From: Magnolia sinica
Taxonomy: Eukaryota; Streptophyta; Magnoliopsida; Magnoliales; Magnoliaceae
NCBI RefSeq assembly: GCF_029962835.1
Contig: NC_080574.1
Coordinates: forward strand, 28,370,001-28,434,000
Direction of reading: 5' to 3'
Length of the DNA stretch: 64,000 nt
The position numbers and the translations under genes are program-made. The notes under the pieces were generated by a model, which did not search any database, was not told where the DNA came from, and worked only from the letters and a program-made list of their open reading frames with translations. Shown one piece after another: positions 23,885 through 35,989 of the stretch. The number at the start of each line of letters is the position of its first letter. Position 1 is the first letter of the stretch.

Positions 23885-24298
23885 TTCTCTGGGCCCACCA
23901 TGATATATGTATTAAATCCACACTGTCCATTAATTTTTAAAAATCATTCGAGAGAACGGGTTAAAAAATGAGACAAATCCAAAGCTCAATTGAACCACCC
24001 TACTAACAATAGTGGAGACTAAAAAAAAAACTATCATTAAAACTTTCATAGGGCCAAGCATGAGGTTTATTTCCCATCTAACCTGTTCATAAGCTCACAC
24101 AGACTTGGATTAAGGTAAAACACAACTATCATCTTAATTTGAGCCTTTTATTGCTCCAGGAAATTTTCAAAAGTAAGAGTGGTGTGGTCCACTTGATATA
24201 TGGATCTACCTTGTTTTAGTGTTCATATCCTAAAACGATATGAAAAAATGGAAGGATGATGTAGACCTAAGAAATACATCATGGTGGGGCCCATGTAA
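23885..24298. mobile_element. Palindromic family copy
   Basis: GGGCCCACCATGATATATGT at the left is mirrored by AATACATCATGGTGGGGCCC at the right. Confidence 0.75.
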
Positions 24299-24387
24299 AT
24301 TTCACACGTCTAGAAATTCTATTGTTCACTGTGTAGCACATTGAAGGAAGAGAAGAAAACCAGAAGTATTGGCATATGGAACTTCTA

Positions 24388-24812
24388 TGGGCCCTATAAT
24401 AATGTTTGTGTAAGATCCACACCGTCCATCCATCTTTTCATATTATTTTAGTGTATGAAACAAAAAATGAGGTAGATCCCTATCTCAATTGGGCCACATT
24501 ACATGACACAATGAGAATTTGACTCATACTATTGAAAACTTTTTGAGGGCAATAGAAGTCTTTGATCAAGCTAATTTTTGTGTATTCCTTTCATCTTGGT
24601 CTGTGTAACTTTATGAAGAAGTTAGATGGCAAAACACCCTTATGGTGGACACTAAGAAGGTTTCAATGGTCGTTGTTCAATCCATGTTGCTTTCTGTGGT
24701 GTGATCCATTTGAGCTTTTGGATGTTCTCATTTTTTAGCACGTCCTCTAGAGTGATCTAGACAAATTGATGGATGGTGTGGATCTAACACATAAAGCATG
24801 GTGGTGTTAAAG
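24388..24812. mobile_element. Palindromic family copy
   Basis: TGGGCCCTATAATAATGTTT at the left and TAACACATAAAGCATGGTGG at the right, with standard inner phrases (ACACCGTCCATCCATC, GATGGATGGTGTGGATC). Confidence 0.75.
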
Positions 24813-24970
24813 AAGTTCCACACGTTAAAAATTTTGTTGTGTAGTATGCAATATATTCGGGAGAGAAAATCGATGCATTTTGGGAGCCGGTGTCATTGGC
24901 AATGACCTGAACCAATGAAAAGCTATGGTATTGAATTTCTGTGTACCTTCAAAACAGACAATCCACAATC
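24813..24970. repeat. Dispersed repeat shared with 31560-31705
   Basis: TTGTTGTGTAGTATGCAAT, TCGGGAGAGAAA, TCATTGGCAATGA and ACCAATGA recur in the same order inside the hAT-like element at 31239-31890. Class unknown. Confidence 0.5.
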
Positions 24971-25009
24971 TTAAGGCACCACTTCAGTGGACTCCCTGAT
25001 CTACTAAGG

Positions 25010-25435
25010 TGGGTGGGATCCCTGACTGTGAGGCTCGCCTTGACGTGTGTACCTTACATCAATGCTTTCCATCCCTATTGAAAACTCATTTTAGCGCATG
25101 ATTTAAAAAATAAAGCAGATCCATAATACAAGAAATAGTCTTGATTGAATCCCCACCATTAAAAACTTCATGGGGTCCACCAGAATGTTTATTTTCATCC
25201 AATCTTTCAATAAGGTCATAAAGACCTGGATGAAGAGACCATAAAAATATAATCTTGATCCAAAACTTTTGTGGCCCACAAGATGTTTTTCATGGCTAGT
25301 GTACTATGGTCCGCCTTAAATTTGGATCTAATTCATTTTTTTGATAATGCCCTGACATAAGTTTTAATATACGGATGGAGGACATGAATGTAAGGTACAC
25401 ACATCAAGGTGGGCCCCATAGTCAGGGATCCCACC
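25010..25435. mobile_element. Palindromic family copy with GGTGGGATCCCTGAC ends
   Basis: The left end GGTGGGATCCCTGACTGTG and the complement of the right end GGTGGGATCCCTGACTATG match closely and continue for more than 50 bp (GACGTGTGTACCTTACAT in both, with one change). It is a variant whose termini differ from the CCACCATGATG type. Confidence 0.7.
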
Positions 25436-25549
25436 AACCTCTCGGATCCATTGAAGTCGCCGGAACTCTCCGTAAAAGAGTTGGTTTACTTTACTCAGAG
25501 GGCAGTTTTGTTATTTTTGAAAATACAGATTTTTAATGGCCAGTGTACT
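25288..25549. repeat. First copy of a direct duplication broken by a solo LTR
   Basis: From CTAGTGTACTATGGTCCGCC to GAAAATACAGATTTTTAATG this block reappears at 29539-29775 on the other side of the 4-kb LTR. The two copies would be tandem without it. Confidence 0.75.
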
Positions 25550-25554
25550 AATGG

Positions 25555-28500
25555 TGTCACGCCCCAAACTCAGAAATCGGGCTCACAAAATTCTCGATCG
25601 CCGAATCTGGCGCCGACAGCCTCCGTAGAACCTCATTCTCGGCTCCCAGCGCCCATTCGCCAGGTTCCGATCCTAGGATGCTATGAGGAGGATTTTCAAC
25701 ATCAGTTTGATTCATAATAAGCATAAACAAAGGCATAACCCACAAACAACAACCAAAAACTCCATCACATTTCTACTATGATAAAAAACTTTAAATGTAC
25801 AATGAGCATAAAAGTAAATACAATGATAATGAACAAAAAGCTCCAAGATGATCTGCTTCAGCGCTCCTGCTTCAGCGCTGCTGTGCTCCAACGTCACCTG
25901 CACGCAACGATCGTGCATAAACTTATGTAAAGCTTAGAGGGTGGTGTAAGTGTGTGTGTAAGATAGTAGTTATGCAGTATCAGAGTAATGCGGAATATGC
26001 TGATGAATCCATGAATGCCATGAGCCATATCAAGGCTATGCAATACGAGGCATGGATGATGTGGGCCATACCAAGGCCATGCAGTGTGGAATGCAACTCA
26101 AGCATGCGAATCCTCATCTAAATCCACATATCAATACAACTCAACTCTGGAATATCACTGGGGTCTAGCACACTCCAAGCCAGATTGTCGCCTTATCGGG
26201 CGCAATAAGGTGAGTGGAAAAGACCTCACTATCCGCCTGTCAATATCGGGCTCGGCTCATCAATAGCGGACTCATTCCTCGAGCTGGTCAGACTCAGCCT
26301 AGCTTTGCCCCCTTTTCTCGGGCGGGTAAGGCCGCACCCCCTTTCAACCGACCATTACACAGTGAAAAGCGCAACCATCTGGTAATCAGCACTCGGCGCT
26401 CATGCACCCACTCGGTCTCGACGTTGGAGTAACCTCTTGGTACCATAAGGGTTCAAGAACTTTCACCCAGGGATATCTATAGCACCCCATGTAGAACAAG
26501 ATTTTCGGTATCCAATCCTGCCAACCACGATACGCCTGTGGAGGCTACGGCCCTGATGTCGCTAGAGCGTACAGTACCATATCACATAATGCGAATGCAT
26601 GAATCACACTATCCAGTCATGTAGCAGTCCTGCACATATCGTACACTCATGTAGGGCAGCACTGTCTATCCGGGAGCCCATAAACAATCTGCCCGAAGGC
26701 ATATCCTATGATCAGTCACTTCTTATATCAAGCATACATATGATGCGTATGATCATGAATCATGGAACTATACTAAACATGTTATATGGTAATGGATGCA
26801 GTTCATAACGAATATGGGCTTAGACGGCCTACACATTATATGCACGGGCCTATCAATGGGCCCTAGGGAGAGTCATAATGCGGATATTTAACCAACACCA
26901 TACTTGCAATGTGGACGTCAAACCAACATTGCTCTTAAGGCATAGCCCGTCGTAAACGTCCTTACAAAAACTATGGTAGAGTCACACATTGTAATAGACT
27001 TGTGTACATCCTATTGGGCCTCGACCCATAGGCCTTAGTTACATCAAATGGGCCTCCTAACATGGGCTTCATATATATCAAGGTGGGCCTCAACGGATGG
27101 GCCATAACTACATTAAGATGGGCCTAAACATATACGCCGATCAAATGGGCCGAGTCGAATGGGCCAAATCAAATAGGCCGAGTCAAATGGGCCTCAAGTA
27201 TATCAAATCGGACCCACCCTCATATATTTTTGAGATCCAACCTATTCACAAGTTAACATAGAGATAAAAGGAGTTAAAATAATATCAGCTCAATTGGTTA
27301 TACCACGGCCTTTAAAAGTTTGAACAGTGGATATTACGATCCACTATTTAAATGGTGGGTCCCACTTGAACTTTAGATTTGGCTCATCCCTTGCTCACGC
27401 CATAGAATGGTATTTCAAATGGTTGGACGGTTTGTACACAACACATGCATCATGGTGGGTCCCATAGGTAGACGGCGTGGATGGAAAAGGTGGGACCCAC
27501 GATACTTGCTGCCGTGCATGGCAGCTAGAGGTGGGGGTCCACTTGCTGCCGAGTACAACAATAGTCCTGCAGACCTGCTGACGTCTAATAGGGCAGTCCT
27601 TTACTGCATTTAAGATAACAGTGGTGGTCCCACGTAGGACCCACCCTTATGCATTGATATATATATATATATATATATATAACACGTGCAGCTTCTGTTG
27701 TTTTTTTAAAAGTAGCATAGGTGGAGCCCACCACAACGTTAAATGCATATATGCTATATTATATTATAATATATAATATACCATATAATATATAAACATG
27801 ATATAATATAATATATTAATATCATATACATACTATCCCGGATGGACACATGCATACACCAAAGTGGCCCCACACGTGGGGTGTGATTCCCACCGTCCAG
27901 TGATGGTGGACGGTTTGGATCAAACACAAACACCAAAGTGTGGCCCACCAACTGGAGGGACGGTGTGGGTGGGTCCCCTGGATCCCACGCCTGTTCACAC
28001 ATCACTGGCAGCCACCCTCTGCCAAGACCTCAGTGTTACATGAGGTATCTTTCACTCTATCTACCACGTGAGCCATGGGGGCCCACCGTTGAAATGAGGT
28101 ATCTCCACTCAGTCTGCTAGCGAGCCATGGATTTGAGTGTGGAAATAGGCCCCACGCGAGCATGGTCCACCGTCTAGGGCGATGGACGGTTTGGATAAAA
28201 CACATACATCATGGTGTGTCCCACCAAAGTGGGTGGATGACGTTGGTGGGTCCCATGGACCCCACCGTCAGCCCACACCCATGTCAGTACACCAACACCC
28301 GTGTCAGTACACCATGTCAGTACACAGTCCATGTTAGCCACCTCCATAGGGATCAATACCAAGACGCCCAGTGTTGAAACGAGGCATCTCTCACTCAGTC
28401 TACTACCTGAGCTATGGAGCTGGGTGCGTCCAGCGTTGAAACGATGTATCTTTCACTCAGTCCACCACGTAAACTATGGAGCTGGGCCCACGTCAGATCA

Positions 28501-29538
28501 CACTTCAATGGCAACCACACCCACGGTTAGCCATTTCAAGGTGGGCTCCCTATGGACGGTTGGGATGACCTATAAACATCATGGTATGTCCCACATGGGT
28601 GGGGTCCGCCGGTAGGTGGCTTGGATGCCAACATCATAGTGGTCCACGCACCTCATCATGATCATTACCATACAAAAGAAAAAGGGAGAGAAGAAAAGAA
28701 AAGAACGACAAAAAAAAAAATCAAATGGCGATGGAGGGGCCCCGCCACTATGGGCCCTCCATGATCACAATACATACAAAAGAAAAGGGGGGTCCCATCA
28801 CAAGTGGGCCTTGTAATAGCAAATCAATGGTGGATCACCCACCTTAGATCTTTTCTTCTTAGCTCCAATGGCTTCTTTGCTCCTTAGCTTCGATCCGAAC
28901 AGAGGAGATGGAGTTTGGATGGTTGAGATGGAGGATAAGGGGGGTATGAAGTGAGCCACAAACAAAGCTCTCTTGGAGGTAGAAATGGCTTGGACGTGTG
29001 ATGCTTGGTTGCTTGGAATGAGTTGAAGAAAAATGGGAGAGAGGGTTGTAAAGAGAGAGGGATGGGTGATGGATGTGGTAGTGATGGGTGTGTAAGAGCT
29101 TTTTGACTTTAGGGATAAATGTTGTAAGAAAAGCATGGGTTTGTAAGAAACTTTTTGACTTTGGGGATTGCTTGGGGATGGGTGAGAGGTGATGTGTACT
29201 TGACATGTATTTGACATGATGGGATTGATTGATTGATTGATTGAGGTGACATCTAGTAGAGATTCTCTCAGAATTCGAACGTACGGCGTTTTCCTCGCAC
29301 TAAACGCTAGCCCATATCTCCTGGCTAGAGTATCGCCTCGGCACGTGAGACGCGGTATCGGAACCGCGGCGACGGCGCGGTCGCTAGGGTACAAGTCTCG
29401 GTTTGAGTTGGCTCGGGTTGACGGCGTGTGACGCAGGGTCGCGCGTAAATGCCAATTAAGGGTCGAAAGTTGCCAGAATTCGACCGGAAAGACCGCGAAA
29501 GTCTACAGAATGGTACAGTATAGGATACGGGGCTTACA
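25555..29538 (-). mobile_element. Solo LTR (3984 bp, TSD AATGG)
   Basis: Left end TGTCACGCCCC, right end CGGGGCTTACA, flanked by exact AATGG duplications (25550-25554 and 29539-29543). The GGGGCGTGACA terminus on the - strand resembles the GGGCGTTACA 3' end of the LTRs at 7878 and 16420, so the transcribed strand is probably the minus strand. Inside are fragments of the palindromic family (27205-27470, 27840-27960, 28150-28260), SINE pieces and a short (TA)n near 27655. A 198-codon frame on the - strand (28798-29394) has low-complexity Ser/His/Pro content and no known domain. Superfamily inferred as Ty3/gypsy. Confidence 0.85.
28295..28420 (-). repeat. tRNA-derived SINE inside the solo LTR
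   Basis: Read on the - strand it has an A-box-like TAGCTCAGGTAGTAGACTGA and a box-B-like GGTATTGATCCC spaced as in a tRNA, followed by repeats of TGTACTGACA. Partial copies lie just upstream (27990-28075) and downstream (28430-28480). Confidence 0.55.
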
Positions 29539-29775
29539 AATGGTCCGCCTAATATTTGGATTTACTTCATTTTTTTGGATAATGCCCTAATATAAGTTTT
29601 AATATATGGGATGAAGGACGTGAATAAGGTACACACATCAAGGTGGGCCCCATGGTAACGGATCCCGCCCACCTCTTTAATCCATTGAAGTCACCTGAAC
29701 TCTTCGTAAAAGAGTTGGTTTACTTAGAGGGCAGTTTTGCCAGTTTTGAAAATACAGATTTTAAACTGTATAAAA
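29539..29775. repeat. Second copy of the direct duplication
   Basis: AATGGTCCGCCTAATATTTG through GAAAATACAGATTTTAAACTG matches 25288-25549, including GGTACACACATCAAGGTGGG and GTAAAAGAGTTGGTTTACT. Confidence 0.75.
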
Positions 29776-31230
29776 TACTAATGCCATTAGATGCCAGGCA
29801 TTGGGATGACTAATGGTGCAAAGCATAAGCTTATTAATTTAAAATTTAAAAAAGCAGGCGATTATAGGTCAATGGCCTTAAAGGTGAGTGATTATATGAA
29901 AAAATTTCTAATTTCTAATTAGTTCCTTATAGAAGCATTAAACTTAGTCGTTACCAAACTTATTCAGCAGTCTTTGTTGCCTATTTAACTAAAGAGGTTA
30001 TCTTAGGAAGAAATCATTTTTGAAATTTAAATTACCCCCCTTGCTTGGTGTTTTTAAAACCTATTTCTCTCAATATTTTTATTTGTAATTAATAGTTGCA
30101 GCCTCTTTAACCCATTTCCTTCCAAATAGGTCATTTGTGTTGTAGACAGAGACTTTTCTTTCAATATGATAGCTTAGATCATGTTTCTCAATAAAAGCAA
30201 TAAAAGATGGACAAATAAAAATAATAATGGCTTTATTGTCAAATTTATTAGTATAATTAGCGAAAGAAAAAATAAATAAGTAAAGGAGATTACCGACGAT
30301 TGTTTGTAATGACGAAACGACTATGGCCTTGATAGTACTCCAAACCTGGATGGTCATGAGACGGTCATGGCATGAAGTTAGCAAGACTTGACTAGAGAAT
30401 ACTAGGTAATAACTCAGTAATCTAGGGATCCAATAACGAGGTTGTGGATATTTATAGTGCAGTGGTACATTGGACAAATGTGGAGGAAACTAGAATTAAA
30501 CTAATAAGAATAGATGTTCATGGAAGACGAAAGAGAAAAACAACGTAAAGTTGAAGGCTTGTTTGATTCTATTAGCACAAGGCTCAGAGCTCTTCTTTGA
30601 GTGCTGAATTTATAATTTTGAAAAGGTGGCGGTTACGCGTAACCTTTCCTAACCTTGTCTGAGAGTCTTCTGATTAGGTAACAACCATATCCTATTTGAT
30701 TCTAGAGTCCATCAAGTATTGTGCCACCATGTGTGGCAATCTCTTTATCTTCAAATAACTTCCTACTGCTTTCCATGGTTTTTAGAAGGTTTTTGGCTAT
30801 TCTCTAGAGTCTCTCTCTTTGGATTAGAGTCCCAGAACGTCCCGCTATGGCAGGTTTGTGAAACTTCCTCTATACGTTAAGAGTCAAATTGTGCTTTGCG
30901 CTTGTTGGTCACATGTCATGCAATAGATGACCGCCTTTTGGGTTTTGACGATGCATACATCTCCAAGCGCTTGGCCTTTCGGCAAGATATGTGTCATCGT
31001 TAGATAGGCATCTGCAGTCTTTTCCTACTGCGGACATGTTTCTCTTTCATTTTCGTAAAAGTGTGCTAACATATAACGGCTTCTTGCTTGTTAATCTAGG
31101 TTGTGTCAGGGCAGGTGTAAACATCAAGTAACTTGCTTATTCATCAATTTTCTCCGTCAAATCGCACCTCTCTTCACTACAATTTGCATGATGGCTGCTT
31201 AGAGAAGAGGAGTGGATCACAGTGGCTGTG
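29776..31230. other. Unrecognised; possible minus-strand LTR or promoter
   Basis: A 132-codon frame on the - strand (30079-30477) has no recognisable domain. On the same strand CACTATAAATATCC (near 30450) is TATA-like. No gene or terminal repeat was established. Confidence 0.25.
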
Positions 31231-31238
31231 GTACTTGT

Positions 31239-31890
31239 TAGGGTTGAAAGTCGGGCGGGTTGGGTCAGGTTGGTGCTCAACCCTAGCCCAACCCAAGGTT
31301 ACTATACCTCAACCCTAACCCAACCTCGGGTTGGGAATTCTCAACCCAAGCCCAACCCAAGCGAGCTTGGTCAGGTTAGTCGGGTTGTTCAGGTAAATAC
31401 ATGCTAATGTTTTCATTATTACATTAGTCTATTATATTTCAATACACATCTTATTTTTTGTATCTATAATTTTATTAATTATATACGTAGTTATTTATCA
31501 TAAAAAACTTCATTATTCCTAAACAAACAAGCTAAAATATAGGAAAACTATTCCTTTAAAAGTCGTGTTGTGTAGCACACAATCTATTTGGGAGAGAGAA
31601 ATCCGGCATATCTTATTAGCTTGAGTCATTGGAAATGATGTGGACCAATGAGACTCGACAGCACTGAAATTTCCTATGCCTTCAACACAGAATATCCATA
31701 CTCAATTATAATTTATAAATAACTTACATATTGTTCGGGTTCGGGTTGGGTCGGGCAACCCAAGACCGACCCAAGTTTTATCGGGTTGGTGTTTGTATAA
31801 CCTAAGCCCGTGATCGGACTCGATATATCCTGCCCAAGCCCAACCCAATGACCGGTCGGTCGGGTTGAACCCGCCCAACTTTCAGCCCTA
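31239..31890. mobile_element. hAT-like MITE with exact 8-bp TSD
   Basis: The ends TAGGGTTGAAAGTCGGGCGG and (complement of the right) TAGGGCTGAAAGTTGGGCGG are terminal inverted repeats. The exact 8-bp duplication GTACTTGT flanks them (31231-31238 and 31891-31898). A dispersed repeat also found at 24813-24970 occupies 31560-31705. The element is non-coding. Confidence 0.85.
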
Positions 31891-31898
31891 GTACTTGT

Positions 31899-32667
31899 GA
31901 ACGAGGATATTGTGCTAACAACAACCCTAAATCTAAATCGGATAGAAGATTGAACAACTGAAAATGATGCATCCTAGAGCTGAAAATAATGACAATGATG
32001 ATGAAGAACCAATTGAAGTCTCTTGTGAAGTCAACATGTCCTTTGTTGATAGAATTATTTGGGCTTATGAGAAAAGTCAAACAAAATTTTTAGTGAACGT
32101 TCCTAAATTTTCAAGCCATCTATAACCTGATAATTTTATTGATTAGTGAGAAAATATCGAGGTTTTCTTTGATGGAAGAATTTACCAGATCTACAAAAAA
32201 TCAGGTTTGTACAAATTCTAATAAATGACATGTTTTGATTTAGTGAAAAATGTTATAAGAAAACCATGAAATGTAAAGAAGATGAAGAATCTCTACTTGT
32301 GGGCGTATGAAAGCTGCACTTGAAGGCAAATTCCTACCAACTGATTAGCCAAACATCATATTAAATCATTACCTAAGGCAAAGTATGAAACTTGTTTTCT
32401 ATTATGCCGAAAATCTCTATGCATTAGTAAGTCGAAATAAACAAAGAGAATAAAGCAACAACTCGTATCTCATTTCATTTCTAAATTGAAAATTCAAATC
32501 CAAGAGAAAATCATAATGATGGAAGCCTAAAACCATGTAGACACTCCACCTGGGATGAGGCTGATCTATGCATGGCTATACCTTTCCAAATCCCGAAATC
32601 CAAACAGATTCAAAGCCCATATTCAAGCTCAAACCTAGGCCCATTTAGCCAGAGTCTCCTAACAACT
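31899..32667 (+). other. Unrecognised; one acidic open stretch
   Basis: About 31968-32127 reads ENNDNDDEEPIEVSCEVNMS and on to VPKFSSHL without a start codon. I do not recognise it, and stops follow at once. The rest shows no feature. Confidence 0.25.
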
Positions 32668-33224
32668 AAAAGACAAGAAGCCCAGGGAGGTACCCATGCT
32701 CCCCCAGGTAAAGTAGAGGAGAGAGAATTCTGCCCCCACCTCGATTATATCACTCAGGTTTGAATGACGAGTTTACCCTTGGGCTCTCACAAATTTACAT
32801 CATATACCATCTCTCTCAACCAATTGAAGGATGCCAAGTAGCACATTCACATCCTCAACCAATCACAACTATCTTAGCCTTCAAACTTCATAAAAATTGT
32901 CAAAATGCCACTCACCACACTTATAAAATACCCTTCTCCTCTTCCTTTCTTAGCCCTTGTTCCAAGCTGGGTCCCATTTGGATGCTTCAGGTTGAGGGGG
33001 AAATCTTAGAAGGTTGATAATTGAGTAAGGCCTATTGGGCCGAAATCCATGTAATAAGGCCCATAGGCCCCATTCACATTTTTATTATTACGAATAAAAG
33101 CAAAGGGTTGTGGTTTTAGTACACCCTAAGCATCTCACACTCTTGCTATCTCTCTTTTCTCACTCATTTTTTTTTTCTCTTCCATCTTTCTTCTCCTTCT
33201 CATTGTAGATTCTCATGGACCTTT

Positions 33225-33781
33225 AAGATTAGTACAATGTATCTGTTTAACACTATAAACATGTTATTCCTTAACTACCCAACATTTTGTTCCATAAACC
33301 ATGATTGGTATTATGGATAACGTATAAAATTTGCCCCTTCATTTTGAGTGGTATAGACAATGACATAAAACTCTAGAGGCACATCTCCTGATCTTCATTT
33401 CTTCCACCCAACTTGAATTCTATTGGCAACATCCTTCTCAATCTTTCCACTCTTATGAATTATTCATCCAAGGTATAGAAAATGGTCATTTTGGATTATT
33501 TCTTAGTTAGCAATCTTAATAATTTCTCTCGTATTGTTACTGCAATTGCACTCTGTATACTCTATTTGAGTCCAACTACTTTTAAATCATTTAGATTCTA
33601 AAGCACTGCTTCATAAGTATTTACACCCTCACTAGTCTCTCTAAAAAAGTTTGTTGCGTATTTTTTAAAGAGTGAAAGTTTCTGTGCGAGGGTACTATTT
33701 TTGAGGAGGGTAAGAGCCCACTAATTGGATCATCCATTTGTCATAAAAAAATTGGCCAAGCTTTTCAAGTCCCTCAATTGA
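33225..33781 (-). pseudogene. RTE-type LINE reverse-transcriptase tail
   Basis: On the - strand a broken frame gives FLYLG then IIHKSGKIEKDVANRIQVGW. This matches the region just C-terminal to the RT fingers/palm of plant RTE-type LINE ORFs (YLGSIIxxxGxIxxDVxxRIxxGWxKWR). It is 5'-truncated and full of stops. Homologous copies are at 34870-35441 and 52058-52835. Confidence 0.75.
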
Positions 33782-33789
33782 TTCATCGT

Positions 33790-34093
33790 TAGCGCTGGGC
33801 ATCGAGTGGAGTTGGACCGAGTTAGGGTTGACCCGACTCGATTCGGTTTTGAAATATACCTGACCCAAACTCGATCTGACTCGGTAATGAGTCCAGCATG
33901 CTTGACCCATCCGAGTCCAGGTCAGGCCTGGACTAATACGGACCGAGTCTGAGACGGTCACAAGTACCGAGTCGGCTCGGGTGCAGTGGGTATCCACGGC
34001 TGAAATCGCAACTCACCTAGGTGCACTTGCTAGAATTACCACCTCTCCATCAACTACATGGCATCTCAACTCTGAAATGTCATATATGAGTAT

Positions 34094-34145
<52 letters not shown>

Positions 34146-34310
34146 GTGAGTTTCAAATTGAGTCAAGTCAGTACCGAGTTGGATTTCGGGTCGAGTCGAG
34201 TCGAGTTATTGGGTGACCCGAACTCGACTTGGTTTTAGTTCGGATTGGACAAAGTCTACTCGGTTCAGATCAACTCACCCACTCGATTCGGATCGAGTTG
34301 GGTCTGAACG
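33790..34310. mobile_element. hAT-like MITE, copy 1, right end lost
   Basis: TAGCGCTGGGCATCGAGTGG follows TTCATCGT as in copy 2, but the right terminus is cut away at the duplication junction. It contains an expanded CA microsatellite. Confidence 0.7.
34095..34144. repeat. (CA)25 microsatellite
   Basis: About 25 CA units; the duplicate copy (around 35772-35785) has only about 7. Confidence 0.95.
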
Positions 34311-34330
34311 GTCAGGATCACTCAACCTAG

Positions 34331-35957
34331 ACAAGAAGCCCAGGGAGGTACCCATGCTCCACCAGGTAAAGTAGAGGAGAGAGAATTCTGCCCCAACCTC
34401 GATTATATCACTCAGGTTTGAATGACCAGTTTACCCTTGGGCTCTCACAAATTTACATCATATACCATCTCTCTCAACCAATTGAAGGATGCCAAGTAGC
34501 ACACTCACATCCTCAACCAATCACAACTATCTTAGCCTTCAAACTTCATAAAAATTGTCAAAACGCCACTCACCACACTTATAAAATACCCTTCTCCTCT
34601 TCCTTTCTTAGCCCTTGTTCCAAGCTGGGTCTCATTTGGATGCTTCAGGTTGAGGGGGAAATCTTAGGAGGTTGATAATTGAATAAGGCCCATTGGGCCC
34701 AAATCCATGTAACAAGGCCCATAGGCCCCATTCACATTTTTATTATTATGAATAAAAGCAAAGAGTTGTGGTTTTAATACACCCTAAGCATCTCACATTC
34801 TTGCTATCTCTCTTTTCTCCCTCATTTTTTTTCTCTTCCATCTTTCTTCTCTCTCATTGTAGAATCTCATGGACCTTTAAGATTAGTACAATGTATCTAT
34901 TTAACACTATAAACATGTTATTCCTTAACTACCCTACATTTTGTTCCATAAAGCATGATTGGTATTATGGATAACGTATCATTTTGAGTGGTATAGGACA
35001 ATGACATAAAACTCTAGAGGCACATCTCCTTATCTCCATTTCTTCCACCCAGCTTGAATTCTATGGGCAACTTCCTTTTCAATCTTTCCACTCTTATGAA
35101 TTATTGATCCTAAGGTATAGAAAATGGTCATTTTGGATTACTTCTTAGTTAGCAATCTTAATAATTTCTCTCTTATTGTTACTGCAATTACGCTCCATAT
35201 ACTCTATTTGAGTCCAACTAATTTTAAATCATTTAGATTCCAAAGCATTGCTTCATAAATATAGTTGTATTTACACCCTCACTAGTCTCTCTAAAAAACT
35301 ATGTTGCGTATTTTTTAAAGAGTGAAAGTTTCCGTGCGAGGGTACTATTTTTGAGGAGGGAAAGAGCCCACTAATTGGATCATCCATTTGTCATAAAAAT
35401 TTGGCCAAGCTTTTCAAGTCCCTCAATTGATTCATCGTTGATTCATCGTTAGAGCTGGGTATCGAGTGGAGTTGGACCGAGTTAGGGCTGACCCGACTCG
35501 ATCCAGTTTTGAAATATACTTGACCCAAACTCAATCTGACTCGGTATTGAGTCCACAATGCTTGACCCATCGAGTCCAGGTCAGGCCTGGACTAATAGTC
35601 TAATACGGACCGAGTCTAAGACGGTCACAAGTACCAAGTCGGGTCGACTCGGGTCGGGTGCAGCGGGTATCCACGGTTGAAATCACAACTCACCTAGGTG
35701 CACTTGCTAGAATTACAACCTCTCCATCAACTACGTGGCATCTTACATCTGAAATGTCAGATCTGAGTATGTACACACACACACACGAGTGAGTTTCGGA
35801 TTGAGTCAAGTCAGTACCGAGTTGGATTTCGGGTCGAGTCGAGTCGAGTTATTGGGTGACCCGAACTCGACTTGGTTTGAGTTCGGATTGGACAAAGTCT
35901 ACTCGGTTCAGATCAACTCACCCACTCGATTCGGATCGAGTTGGGTCTGAACGAGTC
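34331..35957. repeat. Tandem duplication, unit 2 (1.63 kb)
   Basis: Direct repeat of 32668-34310 with point changes and small indels (for example a second GATTCATCGTT at 35430-35450 and a shorter CA tract). Confidence 0.9.
34870..35441 (-). pseudogene. RTE-type LINE tail, duplicated copy
   Basis: Same - strand RT remnant as at 33225-33781, carried along by the tandem duplication. Confidence 0.75.
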
Positions 35958-35989
35958 TGCCGAGTCGAGTCATCCCGTGCCCTGCTCTA
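35450..35989. mobile_element. hAT-like MITE with exact 8-bp TSD (copy 2)
   Basis: The ends TAGAGCTGGG and (complement) TAGAGCAGGG are flanked by exact TTCATCGT duplications (35442-35449 and 35990-35997). The CTCGA/CGAGT-rich interior is non-coding. Confidence 0.8.

Larger units (their letters stand above)
32668..34330. repeat. Tandem duplication, unit 1 (1.66 kb)
   Basis: It starts ACAAGAAGCCCAGGGAGG and is nearly identical to unit 2 through a leader-like stretch (32668-33220), a LINE tail (33225-33781) and a hAT-like element (33790-). It ends with a 20-bp patch, GTCAGGATCACTCAACCTAG (34311-34330), absent from unit 2. Unit 2 begins at the next base. Confidence 0.9.

Noticed and set aside
25409-25717. 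102-codon open frame
   Set aside because: It runs across the junction between a duplicated repeat and the start of a solo LTR.
28798-29394. 198-codon open frame on the - strand
   Set aside because: It lies wholly inside a solo LTR, has low-complexity Ser/His/Pro content, and shows no domain; an untranslated LTR leader explains it better.
30079-30477. 132-codon open frame on the - strand
   Set aside because: AT-rich, no recognisable domain, no splice or promoter context strong enough to call a gene.
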